Shown piece after piece: positions 1-7,806 of a stretch of DNA of 64,000 nt. The position numbers were made by a program, and so were the translations under genes. Under the pieces are notes generated by a model that worked only from the letters and a program-made list of their open reading frames with translations, made no database searches and was not told the DNA's origin. Every line of letters starts with the position of its first letter. Position 1 is the first letter of the stretch. The stretch is taken from NCBI RefSeq assembly GCF_020037015.1, contig NZ_JAIQDE010000009.1, positions 240,175 through 304,174 of the forward strand, written 5' to 3'. The DNA is from Corallococcus sp. AS-1-6. Lineage in GTDB: Bacteria > Myxococcota > Myxococcia > Myxococcales > Myxococcaceae.

Positions 1-1
1 A

Positions 2-1015
2 GCGAAGAACGGGCACCGCGCGGGGAACGGGGCGCGCAACGACAGGGCCCGCATCTGGGGAGGCATCGACCTGGGCGGCACGAAGATCGAGGCAGTCATC
101 GTGGACGCGCGCGGCGACGTGCTGGGCCGGGCCCGCCACACGACCCCCGCGACCGGCGGCCCGGGCGAGGTGGTGAAGGAGCTCTACGGCACGCTGGGGG
201 AGGCCGCGCAGGCCGTGGGCATCGAGCCCGCGAAGCTCGCGGGCGTGGGCGTGGGCGTGCCCGGGGCGGTGGACGCGAACCGCGGCACGCTCTCCCACAC
301 GAGCAACGTGGCGGGCGGCTGGGACGCGCCGTATCCCCTGGCGGCGGACCTGGGCGACCTCATGGGCGGCGGCAAGGTGGTGCTGGGCAACGACGTCCAG
401 GTGGCCGTCGCGGCCGAGTACAAGCTGGGCGCGGGCCGCGACCACCGCTCCGTGCTGGGCGTGTGGTGGGGCACGGGCGTGGGCGGGGGCCTGGTGCTCA
501 ACGGCGTGCCGTGGCGCGGGCAGGGCTCCGCCGGTGAGATTGGCCACATGGTGGTGAAGCCCAACGGCGCACGCTGCGGCTGCGGCCGGCGCGGCTGCCT
601 GGAGGCCTACGCGGGGCGCGCGTCCATGGAGCGCAAGGCGCGCGCGGCGGTGAGGAAGGGGGAGAAGACCCTGCTCTTCGACATCATGCGCGACAAGAAG
701 CGCACGCGCCTGTCCAGCAGCGTCTGGGCGAGCGCGCTGAAGCAGAAGGATCCGCTGGCGACGCGGCTCATCGAGCGGGCCATCGACATGCTGGGCGCGG
801 CCATCGCCTCCGTCATCAACCTGCTGGACCTGGAGGCCGTCGTCATCGGAGGCGGGCTGGGGTCCCGCCTGGGCCCCATCTACATGGGCCACCTCCAGGA
901 CGCCATGCACCCGCACCTGTTCATCACGGAGCGCAAGCCCGTGATGCGCATCGCGGAGCTGGGCGACCTGTCCGGCGCCATCGGCGCGGCGCTGCTCGCG
1001 GGCCCGCGCATGTGA
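2..1015 (+). CDS. ROK-family sugar kinase (glucokinase-like), 5' end outside the window
   Basis: The reading frame is open from the first bases of the window, so the start codon lies upstream. Near the visible N-terminus is the ATP phosphate-binding motif DLGGTK. Further on is the ROK zinc motif CGCGRRGCLEAYAG. The C-terminal part carries a second glycine-rich ATP-site segment (VVIGGGLGS). ROK kinases phosphorylate glucose, N-acetylglucosamine or related sugars in the cytoplasm. A kinase is more likely than a ROK repressor because no N-terminal helix-turn-helix is seen, although the extreme N-terminus is not visible. The substrate cannot be told from sequence. It is followed by polysaccharide genes in the same direction, so it may feed nucleotide-sugar synthesis. 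Confidence 0.88.
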   Translation, partial: AKNGHRAGNGARNDRARIWGGIDLGGTKIEAVIVDARGDVLGRARHTTPATGGPGEVVKELYGTLGEAAQAVGIEPAKLAGVGVGVPGAVDANRGTLSHTSNVAGGWDAPYPLAADLGDLMGGGKVVLGNDVQVAVAAEYKLGAGRDHRSVLGVWWGTGVGGGLVLNGVPWRGQGSAGEIGHMVVKPNGARCGCGRRGCLEAYAGRASMERKARAAVRKGEKTLLFDIMRDKKRTRLSSSVWASALKQKDPLATRLIERAIDMLGAAIASVINLLDLEAVVIGGGLGSRLGPIYMGHLQDAMHPHLFITERKPVMRIAELGDLSGAIGAALLAGPRM

Positions 1016-1152
1016 GGCCTGGAGGGCGCACCTGGCCCGACATCGCCGCCCGTACCAGCGAGGAGGCAGGCGCATCGTGACGCACCTGCGACGCCAGGAC
1101 GTTGACGCGCTGCTTCGGTGGCCGTCACGATGCGGGTGGACGCTCCTCTCGC

Positions 1153-2640
1153 ATGGTCACCTTCTTCGTCGCCTTCCTCGTGTCGCTCCTCGTGGCGCTC
1201 GTGCTCACGTGGCGCGTGCGTGAGCGTGCGCTGGCGTGGGGCTGGTTGGACCAGGTGAGCTCCAGCCGCAAGGTGCACGTGCGGCCCATCCCGCGGCTGG
1301 GCGGCATCGGCATCGTGGGCGGCTTCTTCGCGCCGCTGTGCGCGCTGTTCCTCGTGGACTCGGGCGTGGGGGACCAGTTCGTCTCGCAGACGTCGCTCAT
1401 CATCGGCCTCTTCGTGGGCGGCGCCATCATCGCGGGGCTGGGCTTCTACGACGACCTCAAGGGCGCGGGCGCGAAGCTGAAGTTCTCCGTGCAGTTCGCG
1501 GTGGCGCTGGGCCTGTACGCGCTGGGCTTCCGGATTGAAGTGCTGGCCAACCCCTTCGGCGCGGAGCTGACGCTGGGGCTGTTGAGCCTGCCCCTGACGG
1601 TGCTGTGGGTGGTGGGCGTCATCAACGCGCTCAACCTCATCGACGGGTTGGACGGGCTGGCGGGCGGCGTCGCGTTCTTCGGCGTGGGCACCCACTTCCT
1701 GCTCGCGCTGATGCGCGGGGACGTGCTGCTGTGCCTGCTGATGGTGTCGCTCGCGGGCGCCATCCTCGGGTTCCTGGTGTTCAACTTCAACCCGGCCTCC
1801 ATCTTCATGGGGGACACGGGCAGCATGTTCCTGGGCTTCGTGCTCGCGGCGGTGTCCATCAAGACGTCGTCGAAGAGCGGCACCGCGGTGGCGCTGCTCG
1901 TGCCGGTGATGGCGCTGGGGCTGCCCATCATGGACACGCTGCTGGCCATGGTGCGCCGCTCGCTTTTGGGCAGACCCATGTTCAGCGCGGACAAGGAGCA
2001 CATCCACCACCGGCTGATGAGCCGCCTGCTGTTGTCCCACCGCACCACCGTGCTGGTGCTCTACGCGCTGTGCACGCTGTTCATGGTCACCGCGCTGGCG
2101 CTCCACTTCGCCAACAGCCTCCAGAGCGCGCTGCTGCTCAGCGGCGTCGGCGTGGTCATCATGGTGCTGATGCGCAAGCTGGGCTACCTGGACGTGCGCC
2201 ACATGGGCGCCGTCCACCAGACGCGCCACCGCAACCTGGAGCTGCGCTCGCTGATTCGCTCCGTCACCGCCTCGGTGCGCGCGGCCGGCTCGTTCCAGGA
2301 GCTGTGGAGCGCGGTCCGTCCGCTGGCCCAGGGGCTGAACCTGTCCGCGCTGGAGCTGCGCCTGCGCCGCCCGCACGAGGACGTGAACGCGGGCGTCGTC
2401 TTCGAGTCGCAGCACCCGGACGCGGGCGGCTCGGCCGCGCTGGAGGTGCGCCTGGACGTGAAGGAGGAGGACGCCCTGCTGGGCGCGCTGCGCCTGGTGT
2501 GGCGCGACGGCCGGGCCGCCATCGACCGGGACGAGGAGCTGGCGCTGGAGGTGGTCGCGGACGCGGTGGCCGAGCGCGTGGGGCAGTTGGTGGCGCTGGA
2601 GGCCGCGGAGCCCGAGCGCATCATCGCGCTGCGGCGGTGA
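1153..2640 (+). CDS. WecA/MraY-family polyprenyl-phosphate glycosyl-1-phosphate transferase with a C-terminal cytoplasmic domain
   Basis: A multi-pass inner-membrane enzyme predicted to move a sugar-1-phosphate from a UDP-sugar to undecaprenyl phosphate, the first step of O-antigen or exopolysaccharide assembly. Family motifs appear in order: PRLGG near residue 48, FYDD near 98, NALNLIDGLDG at 158-168, GDTGS near 220, and HIHHRL near 283. The ATG at 1153 is preferred over the upstream in-frame ATG at 1102 because the first membrane helix (VTFFVAFLVSLLVALVL) begins there. Residues from about 345 to 495 form a soluble tail, longer than usual for WecA, that looks like a GAF-type alpha/beta fold. 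The stop is 4 nt before the next gene, which suggests co-translation. The family is certain, the sugar substrate is not. Confidence 0.9.
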   Translation: MVTFFVAFLVSLLVALVLTWRVRERALAWGWLDQVSSSRKVHVRPIPRLGGIGIVGGFFAPLCALFLVDSGVGDQFVSQTSLIIGLFVGGAIIAGLGFYDDLKGAGAKLKFSVQFAVALGLYALGFRIEVLANPFGAELTLGLLSLPLTVLWVVGVINALNLIDGLDGLAGGVAFFGVGTHFLLALMRGDVLLCLLMVSLAGAILGFLVFNFNPASIFMGDTGSMFLGFVLAAVSIKTSSKSGTAVALLVPVMALGLPIMDTLLAMVRRSLLGRPMFSADKEHIHHRLMSRLLLSHRTTVLVLYALCTLFMVTALALHFANSLQSALLLSGVGVVIMVLMRKLGYLDVRHMGAVHQTRHRNLELRSLIRSVTASVRAAGSFQELWSAVRPLAQGLNLSALELRLRRPHEDVNAGVVFESQHPDAGGSAALEVRLDVKEEDALLGALRLVWRDGRAAIDRDEELALEVVADAVAERVGQLVALEAAEPERIIALRR

Positions 2641-2644
2641 GCCC

Positions 2645-3721
2645 ATGAGCGACTCCCCGGCCCTGCTGACGCTGCTCCAGGCCTGGCCCGAGGTGCCGGA
2701 CGCCCCCGGGCCCTCGAATGAAGGTGACTGTGACGCGCTGGTGAAGGCCGCCGTGCGCCACGGCCTGGCGGGCTTCGTCGAGCACGCGCTCGTGAAGGCG
2801 GACTGGACGCTGACCCCGGACGCCGGGGCGCTGCTCACCCGCGAGGCCCGGCTGAGCGCGGCGCGGGGCATGCGCGTGCGGTCGCTCCTGACGCGGAGCC
2901 TGACGGCGCTGGCGGCGCTGGGCCTGACGCCGGTGCTGCTCAAGGGCTACGGGCTGGCGCGCAGGCTCTACCCGGAGCCGCTCCAGCGCGCGACGAACGA
3001 CGTGGACCTGCTGGTGCCGCGCGCCCGGGTGCTGTGCGCCGTGCACGCGCTGGAGGGCATGGGGCTCACCACCCAGGCCGGCGACGTGGACCGGGACGAC
3101 GCGCACCACGTGGAGCTCACCGGACCGGACGGCCTGGTGGAGCTGCACTACCGCGCGCTCACGGGCTACGGCCTGGCGCTGGAGGGCGACGCCATGGTGG
3201 CGCGCGCGGTGGACGCGACGCTGGACGGGCACCCCGTGCGCTACCTGTGCCCGGAGGACGAGGCCGTGTACCTGTCCCTGCACGCGAGCAACCACCTGCT
3301 GCAGCGGCTGGCCTGGCTGTTCGACCTGAAGCTGCTGGCGCGGGCGCACCCCCGGCTCGACTGGGACCGGGTGGTGACGCGCGCGCGGCGCACGGAGCTG
3401 CCCCACCTGGTCTGGTACGCGTGGGACGCCGCGCACCGGCTGCTGGGCGCGCCCGTGCCCCCCTGGGTGCTCAAGGCGCTCGCACCGCCCCGGTGGCAGC
3501 GCGAGCTGGCGACGCGGCTGTTCTCCGGGCCCCGGCTGGTGGGCGCGGCGCTGGCGGGGAACAAGCCGGCGTGGGTCGCCGCGAAGCTGGCCCTGGCGCC
3601 CCGGGCCCGGCCCATGGTGCGGTACGCGCTGCGGCGGCTGCGCGGCGCCCGCCCCCCTCCCGCCACGGGCGCGGAGCCAGGGGCGCCACGGCCCGTCCGC
3701 TCGCCCGCTGGAAGACGGTGA
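2645..3721 (+). CDS. Nucleotidyltransferase family protein (PF14907 type)
   Basis: A soluble protein of 358 residues. Around residues 95-125 it has the segment typical of the uncharacterised nucleotidyltransferase family PF14907: VLLKGYGLARRLYP followed by TNDVDLLV, in which the DxD pair is the presumed metal site. These proteins are common in polysaccharide and natural-product clusters of myxobacteria and actinobacteria, but no reaction is established. The ATG lies 4 nt after the wecA-like stop. The last 25 residues are Pro/Ala/Arg rich and probably disordered. A second relative follows immediately, with a degenerate metal pair. A role in modifying surface polysaccharide is inferred from context only. 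Confidence 0.75.
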   Translation: MSDSPALLTLLQAWPEVPDAPGPSNEGDCDALVKAAVRHGLAGFVEHALVKADWTLTPDAGALLTREARLSAARGMRVRSLLTRSLTALAALGLTPVLLKGYGLARRLYPEPLQRATNDVDLLVPRARVLCAVHALEGMGLTTQAGDVDRDDAHHVELTGPDGLVELHYRALTGYGLALEGDAMVARAVDATLDGHPVRYLCPEDEAVYLSLHASNHLLQRLAWLFDLKLLARAHPRLDWDRVVTRARRTELPHLVWYAWDAAHRLLGAPVPPWVLKALAPPRWQRELATRLFSGPRLVGAALAGNKPAWVAAKLALAPRARPMVRYALRRLRGARPPPATGAEPGAPRPVRSPAGRR

Positions 3722-3760
3722 TTGCGGCGGGCGGGCCCGGCCCATTAAAGGTGCCGCACC

Positions 3761-4732
3761 ATGGCGCCCAGCCTCCTCGACATGTTCCGGGTCCTGTCCT
3801 CCTTCGAGCCCCCGCGCGGCAAGCTGCGGGGCGCGCCGTGGGAGGCGTACGTCGACTGGGCCATCTCCCAGGGCCTGGCGCCGCTGGCGGCGTACAACCT
3901 GGAGTACCGGATGGGCGGGGGCGACGCGCCCGAGTGGGCCCGCGACCGGATGATGTCCATCTACACCGGCTCCGTGAACGACAACGTCATGAAGCTGGTC
4001 CACTTCAAGCGCATCGTGGATCAACTGGAGGGCCGCAAGATTCTCCTCCTGGGCGGCGCGGCCTTCGCGGAGGCGCTCTACCCGCACGTGGGCTTCCGGC
4101 CCGTGCTGGACATCCAGGTGCTGGTGCGCCGCATGGACGTGGACGGCTTCGCCGGCTACCTGTCCAACCACGAGTTCGTCCCGGAGCCGGACACGGGGAA
4201 CACCGGCGCCGCGCGCGTCGTGTCCGACGGCCGCACCCCCATCCACATCTACGCGGACGTGCTGGGCGCGAACCGACGTGAGCAGTTGGCCGGCATCTTC
4301 GAGCGCGCCCGACCCATGAAGGTCTACGGGCAGTCCGTCTTCCGCCCGGAGCTGGAGGACGCGCTGCTGCTCACCGCGCTGGACCAGGCCCACCACGGGT
4401 ATGACGTGCCGTGGCTGTCGTTCGTGGACCTGCGCGAGCTCATCACCGGCGCCACCTGGATGGGCGGCGTGTACTCGCGCCCGCTGGAGGTGCCCGTGCT
4501 GCTCTCGCGCGCGGAGGCGTTCGGCCTGGAGCGCGCCCTCTACACGTCGCTGGCCATCGTGGCGCGGCTGTTCCCGGAGGCGGAAGCCCAGGCGACCGCC
4601 GCGTTCCCGCCGCTGCGCCGCGCGACCCGTGAGCTGCTGGACCGGGGCGTGGTGGGTCCGGTGAGCACCCCCGGACGTTCCTCCGCCCTGCGGGGTGTGG
4701 ATCGACTGCGACGTCTCCTCACGGGGCGATAA
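3761..4732 (+). CDS. Second PF14907-type nucleotidyltransferase-like protein, metal pair degenerate
   Basis: A protein of 323 residues distantly similar to its upstream neighbour. It keeps the family layout: ILLLGGAAFAEALYP near residue 88, then RPVLDIQVLVRR. In the neighbour the last motif reads DVD, while here it reads DIQ, so one of the two presumed metal-binding aspartates is missing and the protein may be catalytically impaired or have a partner role. The region around residues 205-225 (LLTALDQAHHGYDVPWLSFVDL) matches the helical C-terminal part of the family. It lies in a polysaccharide region between the wecA-like gene and ugd. Function unknown. Confidence 0.68.
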   Translation: MAPSLLDMFRVLSSFEPPRGKLRGAPWEAYVDWAISQGLAPLAAYNLEYRMGGGDAPEWARDRMMSIYTGSVNDNVMKLVHFKRIVDQLEGRKILLLGGAAFAEALYPHVGFRPVLDIQVLVRRMDVDGFAGYLSNHEFVPEPDTGNTGAARVVSDGRTPIHIYADVLGANRREQLAGIFERARPMKVYGQSVFRPELEDALLLTALDQAHHGYDVPWLSFVDLRELITGATWMGGVYSRPLEVPVLLSRAEAFGLERALYTSLAIVARLFPEAEAQATAAFPPLRRATRELLDRGVVGPVSTPGRSSALRGVDRLRRLLTGR

Positions 4733-4837
4733 GGCTGTCTGGTCGCTCGGCGGTCCTTCGTGCCCGGGCTTTCTTTCAGTGCTCCGGTCGGCGTATGAGT
4801 TCATGACGCCACCTGTCGAAACCAGGACACTCAAAGA

Positions 4838-6136
4838 ATGCGCATTGCCATTATCGGATCGGGTTACGTCGGACTCGTCGCGGGCACCTGCTTCGCGGAC
4901 TCGGGCAACGACGTCGCGTGCGTGGACATCGACGAGCGGAAGATCCGCATGCTCCAGGATGGACAGGTCCCCATCTACGAGCCGGGTCTGGAGGAGCTCA
5001 TCAAGAAGAACGTGAAGGAGAAGCGCCTCACGTTCACCACGAACCTGGCCGAAGGCGTGCAGAACGCCCAGGCCGTGTTCATCGCCGTGGGCACCCCGGA
5101 AGGGGAGAGCGGCGAGGCGGATCTCCAGTACGTGCTCGCGGCGGCGCAGGCGGTGGGCCGCGCGATGAAGCAGTACACGGTGGTGGTGGACAAGAGCACC
5201 GTGCCGGTGGGCACCGCGGACAAGGTGCGCGAGGCCATCGCGAAGGTGACGGACGTGGAGTTCGACGTCGTCTCCAACCCGGAGTTCCTCAAGGAAGGCG
5301 CCGCGCTGGACGACTTCTTCAAGCCGGACCGCGTCGTCATTGGCGCGGACACGGAGCGCGCCCGGACCATCATGGGGGAGCTGTACGCGCCGTTCGTGCG
5401 CACGGAGAACCCCATCCTGTTCATGGACACGCGCTCCGCGGAGCTGACGAAGTACGCGGCCAACGCGATGCTCGCGACGCGCATCTCCTTCATGAACGAC
5501 ATCTCCGCGCTCTGCGAGAAGGTGGGCGCGGACGTGGACTTCGTGCGCAAGGGCCTGGGCGCGGACAAGCGCATCGGCTACCCGTTCCTCTTCCCCGGCG
5601 TGGGCTACGGCGGCTCCTGCTTCCCCAAGGACGTGAAGGCGCTGGTGACGACGGCGCGTGAGTACGGCCTGGAGCTGGACCTGCTGCGCGCGGTGGAGCG
5701 CACCAACGAGCGGCAGAAGAAGCTGCTCGTGAACAAGGCCGTGAAGCACTACGGGTCGCTGGAGGGCAAGAAGTTCGGCGTCTGGGGCCTGGCGTTCAAG
5801 CCGAAGACGGACGACATGCGCGAGGCGCCCTCCATCGAGGTCATCGAGGGGCTCATCGGCAAGGGCGCGTCGGTGATCGCGCACGACCCGGTGGCCTCGC
5901 ACGCGGCGAAGCGCGTCTTCGGCGACCGCATCCGCTACGCGGAGCTGCCGTACGACGCGCTGGAGGGCGTGGACGGCCTGTTCGTGGTGACGGAGTGGAA
6001 CGAGTTCCGCCACCCGGACTTCGCGCGCATGAAGTCCCTGATGAAGACGCCGGTCGTCTTCGACGGCCGCAACATCTTCCAGCCCGCGCGCATGCGTGAG
6101 CAGGGCTTCACCTACTTCGGCATCGGTCGCAAGTAG
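4838..6136 (+). CDS. ugd: UDP-glucose 6-dehydrogenase
   Basis: Oxidises UDP-glucose to UDP-glucuronate with two NAD+, supplying uronic acids for surface polysaccharides or lipid A decoration. The N-terminal Rossmann motif is GSGYVGLVAG (residues 7-16). The catalytic cysteine is Cys261 in GGSCFPKD. Other family signatures are STVPVGT near 120, the substrate-loop lysine in NPEFLKEG near 147-154, and KPKTDDMREAPS in the C-terminal domain. At 432 residues it is of normal bacterial length. The ATG at 4838 is the only sensible start, although the leader AAAGA is a poor ribosome site. The next gene starts one base after the stop, so the two are probably co-transcribed. Confidence 0.95.
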   Translation: MRIAIIGSGYVGLVAGTCFADSGNDVACVDIDERKIRMLQDGQVPIYEPGLEELIKKNVKEKRLTFTTNLAEGVQNAQAVFIAVGTPEGESGEADLQYVLAAAQAVGRAMKQYTVVVDKSTVPVGTADKVREAIAKVTDVEFDVVSNPEFLKEGAALDDFFKPDRVVIGADTERARTIMGELYAPFVRTENPILFMDTRSAELTKYAANAMLATRISFMNDISALCEKVGADVDFVRKGLGADKRIGYPFLFPGVGYGGSCFPKDVKALVTTAREYGLELDLLRAVERTNERQKKLLVNKAVKHYGSLEGKKFGVWGLAFKPKTDDMREAPSIEVIEGLIGKGASVIAHDPVASHAAKRVFGDRIRYAELPYDALEGVDGLFVVTEWNEFRHPDFARMKSLMKTPVVFDGRNIFQPARMREQGFTYFGIGRK

Positions 6137-7324
6137 ATGAAGCAGCAGTCCGGAGGCTCGCTGGACGCACTGACGGGGCTGCGCTTCCTGGCGGCCCTGC
6201 ACGTCGTGTTGTTCCACTTCGGCACCCCGTGTCTCCAGGGTGTGGCGCCGGAGTGGATGGTGCAGGTGGTGGCCTCCGGCTATGCGTCCGTGGGGGTCTT
6301 CTTCCTCCTGTCCGGCTTCGTGCTCGCGTACAACTACGTGGACGCGGCCGGCGGGATGCAGACCCCGCCCCGGGCCTTCTGGAGCGCGCGGGTGGCGCGC
6401 GTCTACCCGGTGTTCCTCCTGATGTTCCTCTTGTCGGCGGTGCCCACGGCGCAGGGCTCGCTGGCGGCGAACACCGTGCCGGTGGCCGCGGCGAAGCTGA
6501 CCACGGCGGGGCTCACCACGCTGCTGCTGCTCCAGTCATGGGTGCCGAAGCTGGCGCTGTACTGGAACCCGCCGTCCTGGTCCGTGTCGGTGGAGGCGTT
6601 CTTCTACGCGGTGTTCCCCGCGCTGGCCCGGAGGCTGGAGCGCTTCCGGGGCGCGCGCATGACGGCGGCGCTGGTGGGTGTGTGGCTGTTGGGGCTGCTG
6701 CCGCCGGTGCTCTACCTGGTGTTGATGCCGGACGGGCCGGGCCCGTTGAACGCGGCGTCCGGCGGCATGTGGCTGGCGGTGGTGAAGTTGAACCCGCTGG
6801 CGCGCCTGCCGGAGTTCCTGCTGGGCGTGCTGCTGGGGCTCGTCTTCGTGCGGGAGCGGGCGGCGGCGGCGTCCCGGCGCTCCGGCGCGGTGATGGCGCT
6901 GGCGGGCGCGGCGCTGCTGGTGGCGGGCTTCTCACAGGGCGCGTGGATTCCGTACCCGCTGATGCACAACGCGCTGCTGGCGCCCGCGTCGGCGCTGCTG
7001 GTGTACGGGCTGGCGCGAGGCGGCGGGCCGCTGGGGCAGGTGCTGGCGCGGCCGTGGCTGGTGCACCTGGGCGGGGCCAGCTACGCGCTGTACCTGCTGC
7101 AGTACCCCGTCAGCGAGCTGGTGCACTGGCTGGAGCGGTTCGTGGACCTGTCGTCGCCCACGCGCTTCCTGGCGGTGCTGCTGGTGTTGCTGGTGCCCGC
7201 GTCGGTGGCGGTGCACCGGTGGGTGGAGACGCCGTGGCGCACGCGGGTGCGGCGAGGGCTCCAGACGTGGGTGGATGGCACGCCCGCGCGGCCGGCTCCG
7301 GCGCCCGTGGTGCCGGGCACCTGA
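6137..7324 (+). CDS. Acyltransferase-3 family membrane protein (OafA-like)
   Basis: A polytopic inner-membrane protein of 395 residues with about ten hydrophobic helices. It begins with the family signature LDALTGLRFLAALHVVLFHF, whose first-helix histidine is a conserved catalytic residue. Downstream it has FFLLSGFVLAY and then the R-R region WSARVARVYPVF, and near residue 150 WSVSVEAFFYAVFP. These enzymes acetylate or succinylate O-antigens, exopolysaccharides or peptidoglycan-linked sugars. The ATG follows the ugd stop directly (TAGATG), which strongly suggests translational coupling. The C-terminal 25 residues are Pro-rich and cytoplasmic. The polymer acted on is unknown. Confidence 0.88.
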   Translation: MKQQSGGSLDALTGLRFLAALHVVLFHFGTPCLQGVAPEWMVQVVASGYASVGVFFLLSGFVLAYNYVDAAGGMQTPPRAFWSARVARVYPVFLLMFLLSAVPTAQGSLAANTVPVAAAKLTTAGLTTLLLLQSWVPKLALYWNPPSWSVSVEAFFYAVFPALARRLERFRGARMTAALVGVWLLGLLPPVLYLVLMPDGPGPLNAASGGMWLAVVKLNPLARLPEFLLGVLLGLVFVRERAAAASRRSGAVMALAGAALLVAGFSQGAWIPYPLMHNALLAPASALLVYGLARGGGPLGQVLARPWLVHLGGASYALYLLQYPVSELVHWLERFVDLSSPTRFLAVLLVLLVPASVAVHRWVETPWRTRVRRGLQTWVDGTPARPAPAPVVPGT

Positions 7325-7343
7325 GCTTCGCGGCAGCGCGCCT

Positions 7344-7619
7344 TCAGCGGGCGAGGCCGCAGGCCTTCTTGCCCTCTTCGGTCTCGATGGCGCGGCAGTC
7401 GCAGCCGTCGAGCCTCGCCTCGCAGACCATCTCGTCCTCGGCGGTGGGCTCCACGCGGCCTTCCTCGTCGGCGGCGCGCTGCTGGCAGGCCTGCTTCTCC
7501 ACCGAGTTCAGGGCGCACTCGCAGAGCTTCTCGGACAACTCGCGGCAAGCGCTCTTGCACGCGGTGAGTCCGGAGAGGGAGGCGCAGAGGACGGCGGCGG
7601 TGAGCAGGAAGCGACGCAT
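7344..7619 (-). CDS. Small Cys-rich lipoprotein, function unknown
   Basis: A 91-residue protein starting at the ATG whose signal sequence (MRRFLLTAAVLCASLSG) leads into the lipobox LTAC. The mature part is short, acidic and rich in cysteine, with about seven further Cys (for example CRELSEKLCECALN, CQQR and CDCR), so disulfides in the periplasm are likely. An upstream in-frame ATG at 7658 would put 13 polar residues before the signal peptide and is less likely. It points against both neighbours: its 3' end converges with the acyltransferase gene, and its 5' end is divergent from the O-antigen ligase gene. Small Cys-rich lipoproteins of this kind are frequent in myxobacteria. No function is recognised. 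Confidence 0.7.
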   Translation of the reverse strand: MRRFLLTAAVLCASLSGLTACKSACRELSEKLCECALNSVEKQACQQRAADEEGRVEPTAEDEMVCEARLDGCDCRAIETEEGKKACGLAR

Positions 7620-7806
7620 GGGGTCGGGGGAAGATGCCAGATGGTTCCCCGGATGCAAGCGGTGTCCCGGGCGGCCCGTTCATTCGCGGGCCCCCGCCCT
7701 GGAGGCAGGCCGCGCCAGGGGAGGAGGCGTCCAGGCGCCGCGTCCGCTGGCCGGGGGGACACGCCCCGGAGGTCCGCGAGGAGCGTGACATACTCCCGCG
7801 CCGCGC

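Noticed and set aside
880..6217. Very long open frames on the minus strand opposite the polysaccharide genes
   Set aside because: They run opposite well-recognised genes and encode His/Arg/Ala-rich low-complexity sequence, as expected from antisense frames in GC-rich DNA.
7642..7657. GG-N10-GC pattern upstream of the O-antigen ligase-like gene
   Set aside because: Spacing is right but most of the -24 and -12 consensus is absent, and it lies about 150 nt from the gene.
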